NCBI RefSeq assembly: GCF_051027545.1
Contig: NZ_CP194902.1
Coordinates: 3,038,001-3,102,000, forward strand
Source: Methylocaldum sp002005105
GTDB lineage: Bacteria; Pseudomonadota; Gammaproteobacteria; Methylococcales; Methylococcaceae
Direction: 5' to 3'
Length of the DNA: 64,000 bases
The notes under the pieces are model-generated. The model made no database searches. It saw nothing but the letters and a program-made list of their open reading frames with translations, and was not told the origin of the DNA. The translations under genes were made by a program, and so were the position numbers. Below are positions 36,495 to 45,036 of this stretch, piece after piece (the stretch's first letter is position 1; every line of letters starts with the position of its first letter).

Positions 36495-38384
36495 ATGGAA
36501 AGCATCATCTGGTACGTCAAACGCCTCGGCGTCATGAGCGGCGGGGAGATCGTTCATCGGCTCAACGAGCTGTGGACGCTGCGGCGGTTGCGGCGGGAGC
36601 ATCGCCTTGGCGGCCGGCATGCGGACCGTCGTCCGGACGGCTTCACGTTCTGTCGTGGCTCCGTCCGGCAGATGCCCGATCTTCCCTTTGCCTTTCTGCC
36701 GACCGCTGCCGAAACCGAAAGCTGGCTGGCCGGGGAGTGGCCGGCCTTGGGATGCCGGTGGGCCTGGGCACCCGATCCGGGCATTTGGCATGTTGCCCCC
36801 GATACCGGCCACGTTTGGCCGCAAACCTTCTTCGGATCGATTGCGTATCGACAGGGCAATCCGTATGGCGATGCGCGCGTGGTGTGGGAACCCTCCCGTC
36901 TACAGCAATTGGTGAATTTGGCGCTGCTGGCGAACGCGGACGAGGACCGGGCGCGGGAAGCGGTCGAACTGATGGAAGCCGTGCTCGATTCCTGGGTGAA
37001 GGCCAATCCGCCCCTGACCGGGATTCATTACGTGTCCGCCATGGAATGCGCACTGCGGGTGATCGCCGCGTGCCATGCGCTGGATCTGACGAGAGATCGC
37101 CTAACGGCGCCCGAACAGACTTGGGGCAATCTGTTGAGGCTCGTTTCGTCCCACGCGCCTCTCATCGCGAAAAGGCTGTCGCTTCATTCCTCGGCCGGCA
37201 ATCACACCGTCGCGGAGGCTGCGGGGCTGGTTTATGCCGGAACCCTGTTCCCGGAGCTGCCGGATGCCTTTCGATGGCGGACGCGGGGACTTCGCATTCT
37301 CCAGCACGAAGCCGAGCGCCAGGTGCTCCCGGACGGGGGCGGAATCGAGCAGGCCTTCTGGTATCAGCTTTTCATCGTCGATTTGCTCGGGCTGGTAGAA
37401 GCGCTGCTCGAACACCGCCGGCACCGGGTACCGCGAGCCTTGGCCGATGCCGTTCGCCGTGGCCGGCGCTTCTTGAGAGCACTGGCCGACGGTCCGGACG
37501 ATTTGCCGCGAATAGGGGATTGCGACGACGGCTACGCGCTGTCCCGCCATCTCCGCATCAGCTGGAGCGGACCGGCGCCGGCGGAAAACCCGGCGATCTT
37601 TCCGAATACGGGTTATACGGTCGTCAGGGGACGCGGCGAACGGCCGGTGCGGTTGATCTTCGATCACGGTCCGCTCGGCATGGCGCCGGGCTTCGGGCAC
37701 GCCCATGCCGATGCATTGTCCCTTCATGTGAAGGTCGGCGGCTGCGAGCTTCTGATCGATCCCAACACATACACCTATACCGGCGATCCGACCTGGCGGC
37801 GCTGGTTTCGAAGCACCGCCGCCCACAATACCGTGCGCGTCGACGGGCGGGATCAGGCGAGACAGGAAACGTCGTTCCAATGGTCGAACGGCCACGACGC
37901 TTCCCTGGTGAAGTGTCATCGCGACGAAAGCGGAAGAATTCTGCTGCTGGCCCGGCATGACGGATATCGCCGGTTAGGAATCACCCACTGGCGGGCGATC
38001 GCCTTCGACGGATCGGATCATCTGCTGATCCGGGATTATCTGGCAGGGCAGGGGCATCATGTCGCCGAACTGATCTGGCATCTCGGCGTCGAGGCGGCGC
38101 CCGCCGGAGCGGGGTTCGTCTTGAGCGGCAACGACATCGGCGCCCGGCTGGATCTTGCCGGAGGCGTCATGACCCTGCACCGCGGAGAAACGGATCCCAT
38201 ACTCGGCTGGCAGTCTCCGTGTTACGGAGTCCGAAAGCCGGCGGTTTCCATTCTGGTCCGATATGCCGGCGAATTTCCCCACCAATTCCACACTGCGCTC
38301 TCTTTCGATGATGCACATCGCGACGGAATGGCGGCTTTGGAATTGTTATTGGAGCGCGCGATGGAGCCTTTGAAAACCATGTAA
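36495..38384 (+). CDS. heparinase II/III family polysaccharide lyase-like protein
   Basis: A 629-residue protein with the heparinase II/III (alginate lyase-like) layout. An alpha-toroid N-terminal domain spans about 100-330 (SAGNHTVAEAAGLVYAG). A beta-sheet C-terminal domain contains GFGHAHADALSLHVKVGG and DPNTYTYTGDP WRRWFRSTAAHNTVRVDG-type blocks, where the His residues are candidate catalytic or metal-binding sites. No clear signal peptide. In such loci the protein is thought to trim or release polymer. It ends two bases before the right copy of the inverted repeat. Confidence 0.82.
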   Translation: MESIIWYVKRLGVMSGGEIVHRLNELWTLRRLRREHRLGGRHADRRPDGFTFCRGSVRQMPDLPFAFLPTAAETESWLAGEWPALGCRWAWAPDPGIWHVAPDTGHVWPQTFFGSIAYRQGNPYGDARVVWEPSRLQQLVNLALLANADEDRAREAVELMEAVLDSWVKANPPLTGIHYVSAMECALRVIAACHALDLTRDRLTAPEQTWGNLLRLVSSHAPLIAKRLSLHSSAGNHTVAEAAGLVYAGTLFPELPDAFRWRTRGLRILQHEAERQVLPDGGGIEQAFWYQLFIVDLLGLVEALLEHRRHRVPRALADAVRRGRRFLRALADGPDDLPRIGDCDDGYALSRHLRISWSGPAPAENPAIFPNTGYTVVRGRGERPVRLIFDHGPLGMAPGFGHAHADALSLHVKVGGCELLIDPNTYTYTGDPTWRRWFRSTAAHNTVRVDGRDQARQETSFQWSNGHDASLVKCHRDESGRILLLARHDGYRRLGITHWRAIAFDGSDHLLIRDYLAGQGHHVAELIWHLGVEAAPAGAGFVLSGNDIGARLDLAGGVMTLHRGETDPILGWQSPCYGVRKPAVSILVRYAGEFPHQFHTALSFDDAHRDGMAALELLLERAMEPLKTM

Positions 38385-38385
38385 T

Positions 38386-38866
38386 TCCATTCGGCATTCG
38401 AATGAACATTCATCGTAGGATGGGTAGAGCGAAGCGAAACCCATCGATGGCGGGTTAGCCCTTCGACAGGCTCAGGACAGGCCCCTAGTCTCCGCTCGGG
38501 ACAGGCCCTTCGACAAGCTCAGGACAGGCTCCGCGTAACCCACCGATTGACGGTCGCTCGGTGGGTTACGGCGCACGCGAAGCGCAGTGATCGGCGGTCG
38601 GTCAGTGCTGATGTGCGCCTAACCCACCCTACAAACATGAATTCCTTATTGAAAGCGATTTGGAATAAGTCCCTGAATCGTGCCCTGACGACGTCACTTG
38701 AGCTTGCCATTCGATACGAAAACGATACGTAGCATTACTGGGGGTGTGACGATTTCACTGCGGATCGTGTCGATATGGTATGAGCGTCGATAACCCGCGA
38801 TAAGCAGGGATCGACGGGTGGAGTCAGTCGTTCTCGATCTGTAGAACTCGTCAGGGAAGGGATTCC
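38386..38866. repeat. right inverted-repeat copy (38386-38420) and repeat mosaic
   Basis: The first 35 bases are the reverse complement of 32198-32232. The rest, about 440 bp before the next gene, is a mosaic of known-style intergenic repeats. These include two CCTTCGACA-GCTCAGGACAGG copies near 38458-38530, a 'cgtaggatgggtagagcgaagc' segment, and TAACCCACC palindromes near 38535-38635. The last ~200 bp is plain leader for the next gene. No gene is supported. Confidence 0.7.
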
Positions 38867-39622
38867 ATGAATAACGAGAGAATCGATATTTTCGGCGTGC
38901 CCGTGGACGTTGTCGATTTCCCCAGGGCGCTGGCGACTGTCGACGATATCCTTCGAGGCGATGGGGGCGGATTTATCGCGGCGGTCAATCCGGAAAAGAT
39001 CATGCGGGCCCGCGACGACGCGCGGCTCTTGCAGGCCTTGAAGAGCGCGAAGCTGCTCATCCCGGACGGCATCGGCGTGGTCTGGGCCGCGCGCTGGCTG
39101 GGGCTGGGCTGGCCGAGCAGGGTGCCGGGAGCCGATCTGATGCCGGCCATCTGCGAAATCGGCGCGGCCCAAGGCCGAAACGTCTTTCTGTTCGGAGCAA
39201 GCCCCGAAGTGAACGAAAAGGTGGCGCGGATTCTTCCCGAGCGGTATCCGGGACTTCGCATCGCCGGCTTTCAGCACGGCTATGTCCGCGAACCCGATAT
39301 GCCGAAGCTCGTGGCCGACATCAACGCATCGAGGGCCGAGATTCTGTTCGTCGCACTGGGAAGCCCCCGGCAGGAGTTCTGGATGATGCAGCACGCCCCC
39401 GAGCTCTCGGTAAAAGTGTGTCAGGGCGTGGGCGGCAGTTTCGATGTCATTGCCGGAAAGGTGAGGCGCGCTCCGGCGCTGTTCAGGCGCATGCATCTCG
39501 AGTGGTTTTACCGGCTCGCCCGCGAGCCCCAAAGATTCCGGCGGCAAGCCGAACTGCCGAAATTCGCATGGCGGGTGATGCGCGAGAAGTGGGCGAATCG
39601 CTCGGGCGTAGCGATGAACTGA
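38867..39622 (+). CDS. WecG/TagA/CpsF family glycosyltransferase (GT26)
   Basis: A 251-residue GT26 enzyme; relatives transfer ManNAc or ManNAcA onto undecaprenyl-PP-GlcNAc. The conserved blocks are VVDFPRALATVDDI, AVNPEKIMRARDD, LLIPDGIGVVWAAR, FLFGASPEV, VALGSPRQEFWM and GVGGSFDVIAGKVRRAP. This pairs logically with the wecB epimerase (making UDP-ManNAc) and the WecA-like initiating transferase in the same locus. GGGAAGG ribosome site before the ATG. The stop overlaps the exosortase start as TGATG. Confidence 0.9.
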   Translation: MNNERIDIFGVPVDVVDFPRALATVDDILRGDGGGFIAAVNPEKIMRARDDARLLQALKSAKLLIPDGIGVVWAARWLGLGWPSRVPGADLMPAICEIGAAQGRNVFLFGASPEVNEKVARILPERYPGLRIAGFQHGYVREPDMPKLVADINASRAEILFVALGSPRQEFWMMQHAPELSVKVCQGVGGSFDVIAGKVRRAPALFRRMHLEWFYRLAREPQRFRRQAELPKFAWRVMREKWANRSGVAMN

Positions 39623-41313
39623 TGCATCATCGCTCCGGGCAGGATGCCTCGATGGATCAACATATCGTGAAGGGAATTCACTCCGAGTTACAACGGAGAG
39701 CATCAGGCCGGGTCTGGTCGAGGCTCGCCATACTCGGTGTCTTGATAGCCATCATCTTTTTCGACGCGTTGACCTATACGGTCGATGCCTGGCTCAATTC
39801 GGATGAATATAGCCACGGCATCCTCATCCCCTTCGTCACGGCTTTTCTCATCTGGCAAAAAAAGAACGATATCGCGGCCGCGAGGATGTCCGGATGCCCG
39901 CCCGGTTTATCGCTCGTCGCCGCCGGATTGGCGTTCTTCTTTCTGGGCGAATTGAGCACGCTGCTCATCATCGAGCAGTACGCATTCCTGATCGTGCTTT
40001 TCGGCGTGGTTCTCACCGTTCTCGGACCGGAAGTTTTCCGGCTTGTCCGGGTTCCGCTGTTTTTTCTGTTTTTCGCGATCCCGCTGCCCAGTTTCGTCTA
40101 TCAGGAACTGTCTTCGGAGTTGCAGCTTCTCTCTTCCCGGCTAGGGGTCGGCTTGATTCGCTTGTGCGATATCAGCGTCTATCTCGAGGGCAACGTCATC
40201 GACCTCGGCGCGTACAAGCTCCAGGTCGTGGAAGCGTGCAGCGGGCTTAGATACTTGTTCCCTCTCATGGGGCTGGCGTTTATCTGTGCTTACCTTTTCA
40301 AAGCGGCGCTTTGGAAGCGGGTGCTCGTGTTCCTGTCGAGCATTCCCATTACCGTTCTGATGAACAGCCTTCGCGTCGGGCTCATCGGGGTGCTCGTGGA
40401 ATATCGGGGCCCGTCGATGGCGGAGGGCTTTCTGCACGATTTCGAAGGCTGGGCCATCTTCATGGCCTGTACCGCCATTCTGATCGGCGAGATTTGCTTG
40501 CTGGCGCGGATCGGTGAAGACAAGCGCCCGCTGAGGGAGCTTTTCGACATCGCTTTTCCCGAGCCTGCCCGAAACTCCGCGGCCGAAGGCCGCGCCTTGG
40601 CTCCTTCTCCTTCCGGGAGAAGGTGGCCCGAAGGGCCGGATGAGGATATCGCACCTCGAAAGCGGACGCTGCCTCGGGAGTTCTGGACGGTCGGAGGCAT
40701 GCTGATCGTTGCGGCCGGATTATCGCTGACTCTGGAGAAGCGGGTGGAATCGGTTCCGCCGCGCACATCGTTCGCCGAGTTTCCGATGCAAATGGACGCC
40801 TGGCAGGGACGGCGCGAGATCATGGAACAGCAGTATGTCGATGCCTTGAAGTTCGACGATTACATCTTGGCCGATTTCAGCAAGGGCGGCGCGCCGCCGG
40901 TGAATTTCTACGCGGCCTATTACGCTTCGCAGCGCAAGGGCGAGTCGGTGCATTCCCCGCGTTCCTGCATACCGGGCGGCGGATGGCAGATCAAGTCCTT
41001 GGAGACGGTGTCGATTCCGGGCATCCGGCTTTACGCCGGCGATCTCAGGGTCAATCGGGTCCTGATTCAGAAAGGCGACGAAAGGCAACTGGTTCATTAC
41101 TGGTTTCAGCAGCGTGGCCGGAACCTGACCAATGAATATCACGTCAAGTGGTATCTGTTCTGGGACGCGCTGACCCTGAACCGTAGCGACGGCGCGCTGG
41201 TGCGACTTACGACCCGCGCACCTCCGGGCGAGGATCTCGCGGCGACCGAGAAGCGCCTCGTCAGTTTTCTCGCTTCGCTGATACCGCGATTGGACCGGTA
41301 CGTCGCGAACTGA
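39622..41313 (+). CDS. exosortase (XrtD-like) fused to an EpsI domain
   Basis: A 563-residue inner-membrane protein. Residues about 35-310 form the exosortase domain with eight helices and the catalytic set C206 (EACSGLR), R251 (NSLRVG) and H272 (FLHDFEGW). Residues about 355-560 are an EpsI domain (HSPRSCIPGGGWQ, HYWFQQRGR). The fusion and the motif style fit XrtD, specific in other bacteria for VPLPA/VPEID-type C-terminal sorting signals. No substrate with such a tail is visible in this window. The start at 39622 overlaps the WecG stop; the ATG at 39652 has a better AGGA site. A palindromic repeat lies in frame in the linker. Confidence 0.88.
   Translation: MHHRSGQDASMDQHIVKGIHSELQRRASGRVWSRLAILGVLIAIIFFDALTYTVDAWLNSDEYSHGILIPFVTAFLIWQKKNDIAAARMSGCPPGLSLVAAGLAFFFLGELSTLLIIEQYAFLIVLFGVVLTVLGPEVFRLVRVPLFFLFFAIPLPSFVYQELSSELQLLSSRLGVGLIRLCDISVYLEGNVIDLGAYKLQVVEACSGLRYLFPLMGLAFICAYLFKAALWKRVLVFLSSIPITVLMNSLRVGLIGVLVEYRGPSMAEGFLHDFEGWAIFMACTAILIGEICLLARIGEDKRPLRELFDIAFPEPARNSAAEGRALAPSPSGRRWPEGPDEDIAPRKRTLPREFWTVGGMLIVAAGLSLTLEKRVESVPPRTSFAEFPMQMDAWQGRREIMEQQYVDALKFDDYILADFSKGGAPPVNFYAAYYASQRKGESVHSPRSCIPGGGWQIKSLETVSIPGIRLYAGDLRVNRVLIQKGDERQLVHYWFQQRGRNLTNEYHVKWYLFWDALTLNRSDGALVRLTTRAPPGEDLAATEKRLVSFLASLIPRLDRYVAN
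40579..40637. repeat. three palindromes in frame within the exosortase-EpsI linker
   Basis: Three consecutive hairpins interrupt the coding sequence at about residues 320-339 without breaking the frame: GCGGCC-GAA-GGCCGC (40579-40593), CCTTCTCC-TTCCG-GGAGAAGG (40603-40623) and GGCCC-GAA-GGGCC (40625-40637). The encoded segment (APSPSGRRWPEGPDE) is low in conserved character. The middle palindrome resembles repeats normally found between genes in GC-rich proteobacteria. Confidence 0.7.
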
Positions 41314-41462
41314 ACGCCGGAATCCCATGGGTGGGCAAAGCGGCACTCGCATCGATGTCCATCCCATGATCTCTCAGGAGCGGAAGTCGGGCGGAAAGCG
41401 GAGTGCTAGGGGAATGAGAGGCTACTACGGCGAATCGCCGTCGATATCACTGCAAAGGATGT

Positions 41463-43091
41463 GTGGGGCTGCCTCGGTTTATGTTTCATTTCTTCGTCTT
41501 TCTCACCGCCTTGTTCGTCGCGATGGTGTTGGTCGCGGTATTCATGCGGCTGGCGCCCCGCCTGAGGTTTGTCGACGTGCCGGACGGACGCAAGATTCAC
41601 CATGCGGTTATTCCGCGGATCGGCGGTATCGGGATGGTCTTGGGCGCCGTCGCGTCCGTCTTGGCCTGGATCGATTTGAGCCGAAGCACCGAGATGTTCC
41701 TTTTCGCTATCGGTGTGATCACGGTCTTCGGTTTGTGGGACGATCGCGTCAATCTCGATTACCGGACCAAATTCGCCGGGCAGCTATTGGCGATCGCCGT
41801 GGTGGTTTGGCTCGGCGGTGTGGCGATCGAACGATTGCCGGGGTTCGAGAGCCGGGAAATTCCGCCGTTCGTTTCGTATCCCTTGACCGTCTTCTTTCTC
41901 CTCGGGACCACCAACGCCACCAATTTGTCGGACGGCCTCGACGGGCTCGCGGCCGGCTTGAGTCTCCTGAGTCTCGCCTGTATCGCTTCCCTGGCCGATC
42001 TCGCGGAAGGCGACGAGCTGGTTTTTACGAGCCTGGCCATCATCGGCGCGACGCTCGGCTTTCTCCGCTACAACACCCATCCGGCCATGGTGTTCATGGG
42101 CGACACCGGCAGCCAGTTTCTCGGTTTCAGCCTGGGCGTGCTGGTGCTCATGCTGACCGAGCAAGTCAATACCGCGCTGACGCCGGGACTCGCCTTGCCC
42201 GTTCTCGGATTGCCCATCATCGATACATTGATGGTCATGACGCAAAGGATGGCCGAAGGCCGATCCCCGTTCAAACCGGACAAAAGCCATTTTCATCACA
42301 AGCTATTGGCCCTGGGGTTCGATCAGTACGAAGCGGTGCTCGCCATATACGCCGTTCAATCCCTATTCGTGGTATCCGCTTATCTGTTCCGGTACGAGTC
42401 CTACTGGCTGATCGCGGCGCTTTATCTGGCTCTGAGCGCGGCGATCGTCCTGTTTTACCCGCTCGCCCGAAAGTTCGGATGGCGGCTGCATGGCGGCACC
42501 TCGCCCGTGACGGGTTTTCTCAAGCGCGCGCGCGACCGGGCGAGACTGGACGAAACCCCGAATCTGGTATTGAGCCTGCTCATTACCGGATTTCTGATCA
42601 TGGGGGCCGTGGTAGCCAGGGAACTGGCGTCCGATATCCGTTACTTCGTAGCCGTCAGTATGACGGCCTGGCTGGTCGCCCGCGTATCGCGACTGCCAGC
42701 GGCCAGATGGATAGAGCGGTTCGTGATTTATGCCTGCGTCATCCTGGTGATCTATTCGATCGAGCTCTCCGGCGTTACGGAACGGCGTCTTTGGCACATC
42801 GGGCTGAAATACTTTTTCCCGGTCTTGGCGGCCGTTACCGCCGTGGGTGTGCGCTTCTCCGGACGTTATTATTTTTCCGTTACCCCGTCGGACTTTCTGG
42901 TCGTATTCATCCTGCTGGCGGCAGCCAACCTGCCTGTCTTCGGCGAAGTGAACTACGCCAAGCTGGCGATTCAGTCGGCCGTGGTGCTCTACGGCGTGGA
43001 GTTCGTATTGAGACGGCGAAGCGCCGCCAGCCTGGCGATATCGATCGGGGCCATGGCGGCTTTCGTGATCGTCGGAATCAAGGCGCTTTAG
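41463..43091 (+). CDS. WecA/MraY-type undecaprenyl-phosphate glycosyl-1-phosphate transferase, long form
   Basis: An initiating transferase putting a sugar-1-phosphate on undecaprenyl phosphate. Residues about 1-330 carry the family motifs: VDVPDGRKIHHAVIPRIGG, TNATNLSDGLDGLAAG (the catalytic aspartates), VFMGDTGSQFLGF and PFKPDKSHFHHKLL (the HIHH-like motif). The remaining ~200 residues are extra hydrophobic helices, making it longer (542) than WecA (~360). The start is the GTG at 41463 or the ATG at 41481. The stop codon TAG is inside the terminal repeat of the adjoining MITE-like element. Most likely the first enzyme for the polymer of this locus. Confidence 0.87.
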   Translation: MGLPRFMFHFFVFLTALFVAMVLVAVFMRLAPRLRFVDVPDGRKIHHAVIPRIGGIGMVLGAVASVLAWIDLSRSTEMFLFAIGVITVFGLWDDRVNLDYRTKFAGQLLAIAVVVWLGGVAIERLPGFESREIPPFVSYPLTVFFLLGTTNATNLSDGLDGLAAGLSLLSLACIASLADLAEGDELVFTSLAIIGATLGFLRYNTHPAMVFMGDTGSQFLGFSLGVLVLMLTEQVNTALTPGLALPVLGLPIIDTLMVMTQRMAEGRSPFKPDKSHFHHKLLALGFDQYEAVLAIYAVQSLFVVSAYLFRYESYWLIAALYLALSAAIVLFYPLARKFGWRLHGGTSPVTGFLKRARDRARLDETPNLVLSLLITGFLIMGAVVARELASDIRYFVAVSMTAWLVARVSRLPAARWIERFVIYACVILVIYSIELSGVTERRLWHIGLKYFFPVLAAVTAVGVRFSGRYYFSVTPSDFLVVFILLAAANLPVFGEVNYAKLAIQSAVVLYGVEFVLRRRSAASLAISIGAMAAFVIVGIKAL

Positions 43092-43314
43092 AGCATTTTC
43101 CGATTCGGTGTAAGGGATCCCGATATGTAGGTCGGCAATCCTTTGCCGACGTACCGGCTCGGCAAAGGGCGTTGTCGGAAGGGTCGCGACTAAAGCGACC
43201 GTTTGCGATTGGAAGGGTCGCGACTAAAGCGACCGTTTGCGATTGGGAAGGGATTGCCGACCTACGTTCTTCCTTCCCGACGCGAATCCGCACACCGACA
43301 TGAAAAACGCTCTA
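43089..43314. mobile_element. MITE-like element, 226 bp, overlapping the WecA-like stop codon
   Basis: Ends TAGAGCATTTTCC at 43089-43101 and GAAAAACGCTCTA at 43302-43314 form terminal inverted repeats. Inside are GTAGGTCGGCAATCC-TTTGCCGAC at 43127-43150 and its inverted partner near 43246-43265. Between them is a 34-base unit repeated in tandem at 43177-43210 and 43211-43244, containing GGTCGC-GACTAAA-GCGACC. The same unit occurs once in the element at 24513-24703. The first TAG is the stop codon of the preceding gene. Confidence 0.75.
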
Positions 43315-43610
43315 AGTACATTCAGGGAAGTCTTGCGGCATAGGCAACCTGCCGGACAACCCCGCCAATCAAGCCAATCTGTCGAGACTCCGCAAATATT
43401 TGCGGAATGTACTTAGGGCGCTGTTCACCATGTTCTAGTCGTTAGGCCTGAATAAGCGAAGCGTTTCCGGCAAAGGCGTAGGAAGCTTGTCGGCAATCCT
43501 CTGCCGATAAAACCTGCTGGCCGACCCGTTAATGTCGTGAAAGGATTCACGACCTACTGTGCGGCCGTGGTTCGTAGGTCGGCAATCCCTTGCCGACAAA
43601 ACCGTCACCG
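43315..43610. repeat. repeat-rich intergenic region before dgkA 3' end
   Basis: Contains a degenerate palindrome near 43489-43510 (GTCGGCAATCCTCTGCCGAT) and a good one at about 43576-43600 (GTAGGTCGGCAATCCCTTGCCGAC), plus 'ttgcggaa...cgcaaa' inverted segments around 43330-43410. No gene supported. It lies between convergent genes and could serve in termination. Confidence 0.65.
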
Positions 43611-44000
43611 TCAGCCGAATCTCGGCAGCAGCACGAGCAGCCAGATGATGCCGGCCAACGCCAGCGCCAGGAACACCGCCGCGGAACCCACGTCCTTGGC
43701 CCGGCCGGACAGTTCGTGATGCTCGAAGCTGATCCGGTCGACCACGATTTCGATACCGGTGTTGAGCAGTTCGACGATCAGGACCAGGAGAATGCTGCCC
43801 ACCAGCAATGCCTTTTCGAAACCGGTTTGTCCGAGCCAGAATCCCAAAGGTCCGGTAACGATGAGCAGATAAATTTCCTGACGGAAAGCTTCCTCGCTCA
43901 GCCAGACGGCTTTGAGTCCTTTCATGGAGTTGAAAAACGCCGCATGAATGCGGGACCAGCCGGTGAGATTCTGACCTGCCATAACTTCGAATTTACCCAT
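43611..44000 (-). CDS. dgkA: diacylglycerol kinase
   Basis: A small trimeric inner-membrane kinase that phosphorylates diacylglycerol to phosphatidate. The 129 residues contain the family block SMKGLKAVWLSEEAFRQEIYLL, then LVLIVELLNTGIEIVVDRIS (catalytic Glu and Asn) and SGRAKDVGSAAVFLAL, with three transmembrane helices. The start is ATG 44000, overlapping the preceding glycosyltransferase by 8 bases, or ATG 43982. Last gene of the PAP2-glycosyltransferase-dgkA unit, so it probably recycles the diacylglycerol handled by that unit. Confidence 0.93.
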   Translation of the reverse strand: MGKFEVMAGQNLTGWSRIHAAFFNSMKGLKAVWLSEEAFRQEIYLLIVTGPLGFWLGQTGFEKALLVGSILLVLIVELLNTGIEIVVDRISFEHHELSGRAKDVGSAAVFLALALAGIIWLLVLLPRFG

Positions 44001-45036
44001 CGGTTCGGTGAACCTGGCTCCAGATATTATCCACCCAGGATTTGTCGACCCTCAGATCGCCTTGCATCAGCCAATCGGCGACGGCCCGTGCCACATCGGG
44101 GTAGACGACCCGTGTGGCCCGGCTCTGTTGCAGCCAGGCCTCGACGGTGGGGCCGTCCAAGGTCTGCATCACTTGGCCGAGCTGCAAGACCTCCAGGGCC
44201 AGCGCATTGGAGTTCTGTTCCATCTGGCCGTGCAGCGGCTTGACCAGGAGCTTCTTGCCGAGATGAAGCGCTTCGCTGGTCAATTCGAACCCGGAGTTGC
44301 ATATCACGCCGGCGGCGTCGGCGAAGTCGTGCTGAAATCCCTTCCGGGAAAGCTGTTTGATGTGGATGTGCTCGGGCCGCGGATGGCGTTCGTCCGGCAT
44401 GGTCGAACTGTAGATGTGAAACTGACGATCGTGGAACGGCTTCAGCAAGCGGACGACCTGATTGATGTCTTCGAAGGGCAGATAGACGACGATTTTGTCC
44501 GGCTGAACCGCCGCGGGTTCGAGATCGGTCTCGATGATGGGCGGGAGGATGGGATGATGGAAATGATGCCAGTGCACGCCCAGGCCCACCGTGACCGGCG
44601 CGAAATACTTGAGCACCAGATTTCCCATGACATCGGCATTCGCCTTGGGGATATCGTAGCCGAAGGCGTACTGATGGCCGATGCCGACGGTTTTGATGCC
44701 CTGCAGCCGTGCGGCCCAGGCGGTAACCGGTTCGAAATCGCTGACGACGATGTCGTACTGGCTCAAGTCCAGGGATTTGACGTCGCGGACGAAGCTCGGA
44801 AGATTGTTGCGAAATGCGGTCTTGATGTACCGCACATTGCCGGCTTTGGTTTCGAAGGTAAGACCGGCACGCCATTGGTAGTCGCCGAAGACGTCCATTT
44901 CGAACAGCTTTTCCCAAGGGCGGCCGGAAAACAGGTAAGTGACTTCGGCTCCGGCTTGCTCGAGTTTGGGCGCGATGGCTCGCGCTCGGGTAATGTGACC
45001 ATTGCCGGTGGCCTGAACGCCATAAAACACTTTCAC
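43993..45036 (-). CDS. MJ1255/VC2487-family glycosyltransferase
   Basis: A 347-residue GT-B protein, start KVFYGVQATGNGHITRARA. The GTG at 45036 overlaps the PAP2 stop (GTGA), so the larger frame starting at 45462 is not the gene. Blocks are TYLFSGRPWEKLF, IVVSDFEPVTAWAAR, VVYLPFEDINQVVRLL and, at the donor side, GVICNSGFELTSEALHLGKKLLVKPLHGQMEQNSNA, as in MurG/UGT-like families. Donor and acceptor are not established for the family. Sitting between a PAP2 phosphatase and DgkA, and behind a Pho-box-like array, it could use diacylglycerol as acceptor; that is inference. Confidence 0.85.
   Translation of the reverse strand: MKVFYGVQATGNGHITRARAIAPKLEQAGAEVTYLFSGRPWEKLFEMDVFGDYQWRAGLTFETKAGNVRYIKTAFRNNLPSFVRDVKSLDLSQYDIVVSDFEPVTAWAARLQGIKTVGIGHQYAFGYDIPKANADVMGNLVLKYFAPVTVGLGVHWHHFHHPILPPIIETDLEPAAVQPDKIVVYLPFEDINQVVRLLKPFHDRQFHIYSSTMPDERHPRPEHIHIKQLSRKGFQHDFADAAGVICNSGFELTSEALHLGKKLLVKPLHGQMEQNSNALALEVLQLGQVMQTLDGPTVEAWLQQSRATRVVYPDVARAVADWLMQGDLRVDKSWVDNIWSQVHRTDG

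Noticed and set aside
39418..39621. Exosortase start at 39418
   Set aside because: This part overlaps the WecG coding sequence in another frame. The ATG at 39622 overlaps the WecG stop as TGATG and begins the conserved protein.
43177..43244. CRISPR-like direct repeats
   Set aside because: Only two adjacent 34-base copies with no spacer; it is a tandem duplication inside the MITE-like element.
41327..43303. 658-codon open frame overlapping the WecA-like gene in another frame of the same strand
   Set aside because: No family signature and Arg/Gly-rich composition; it shadows the real gene, whose motifs are in the 41463 frame.
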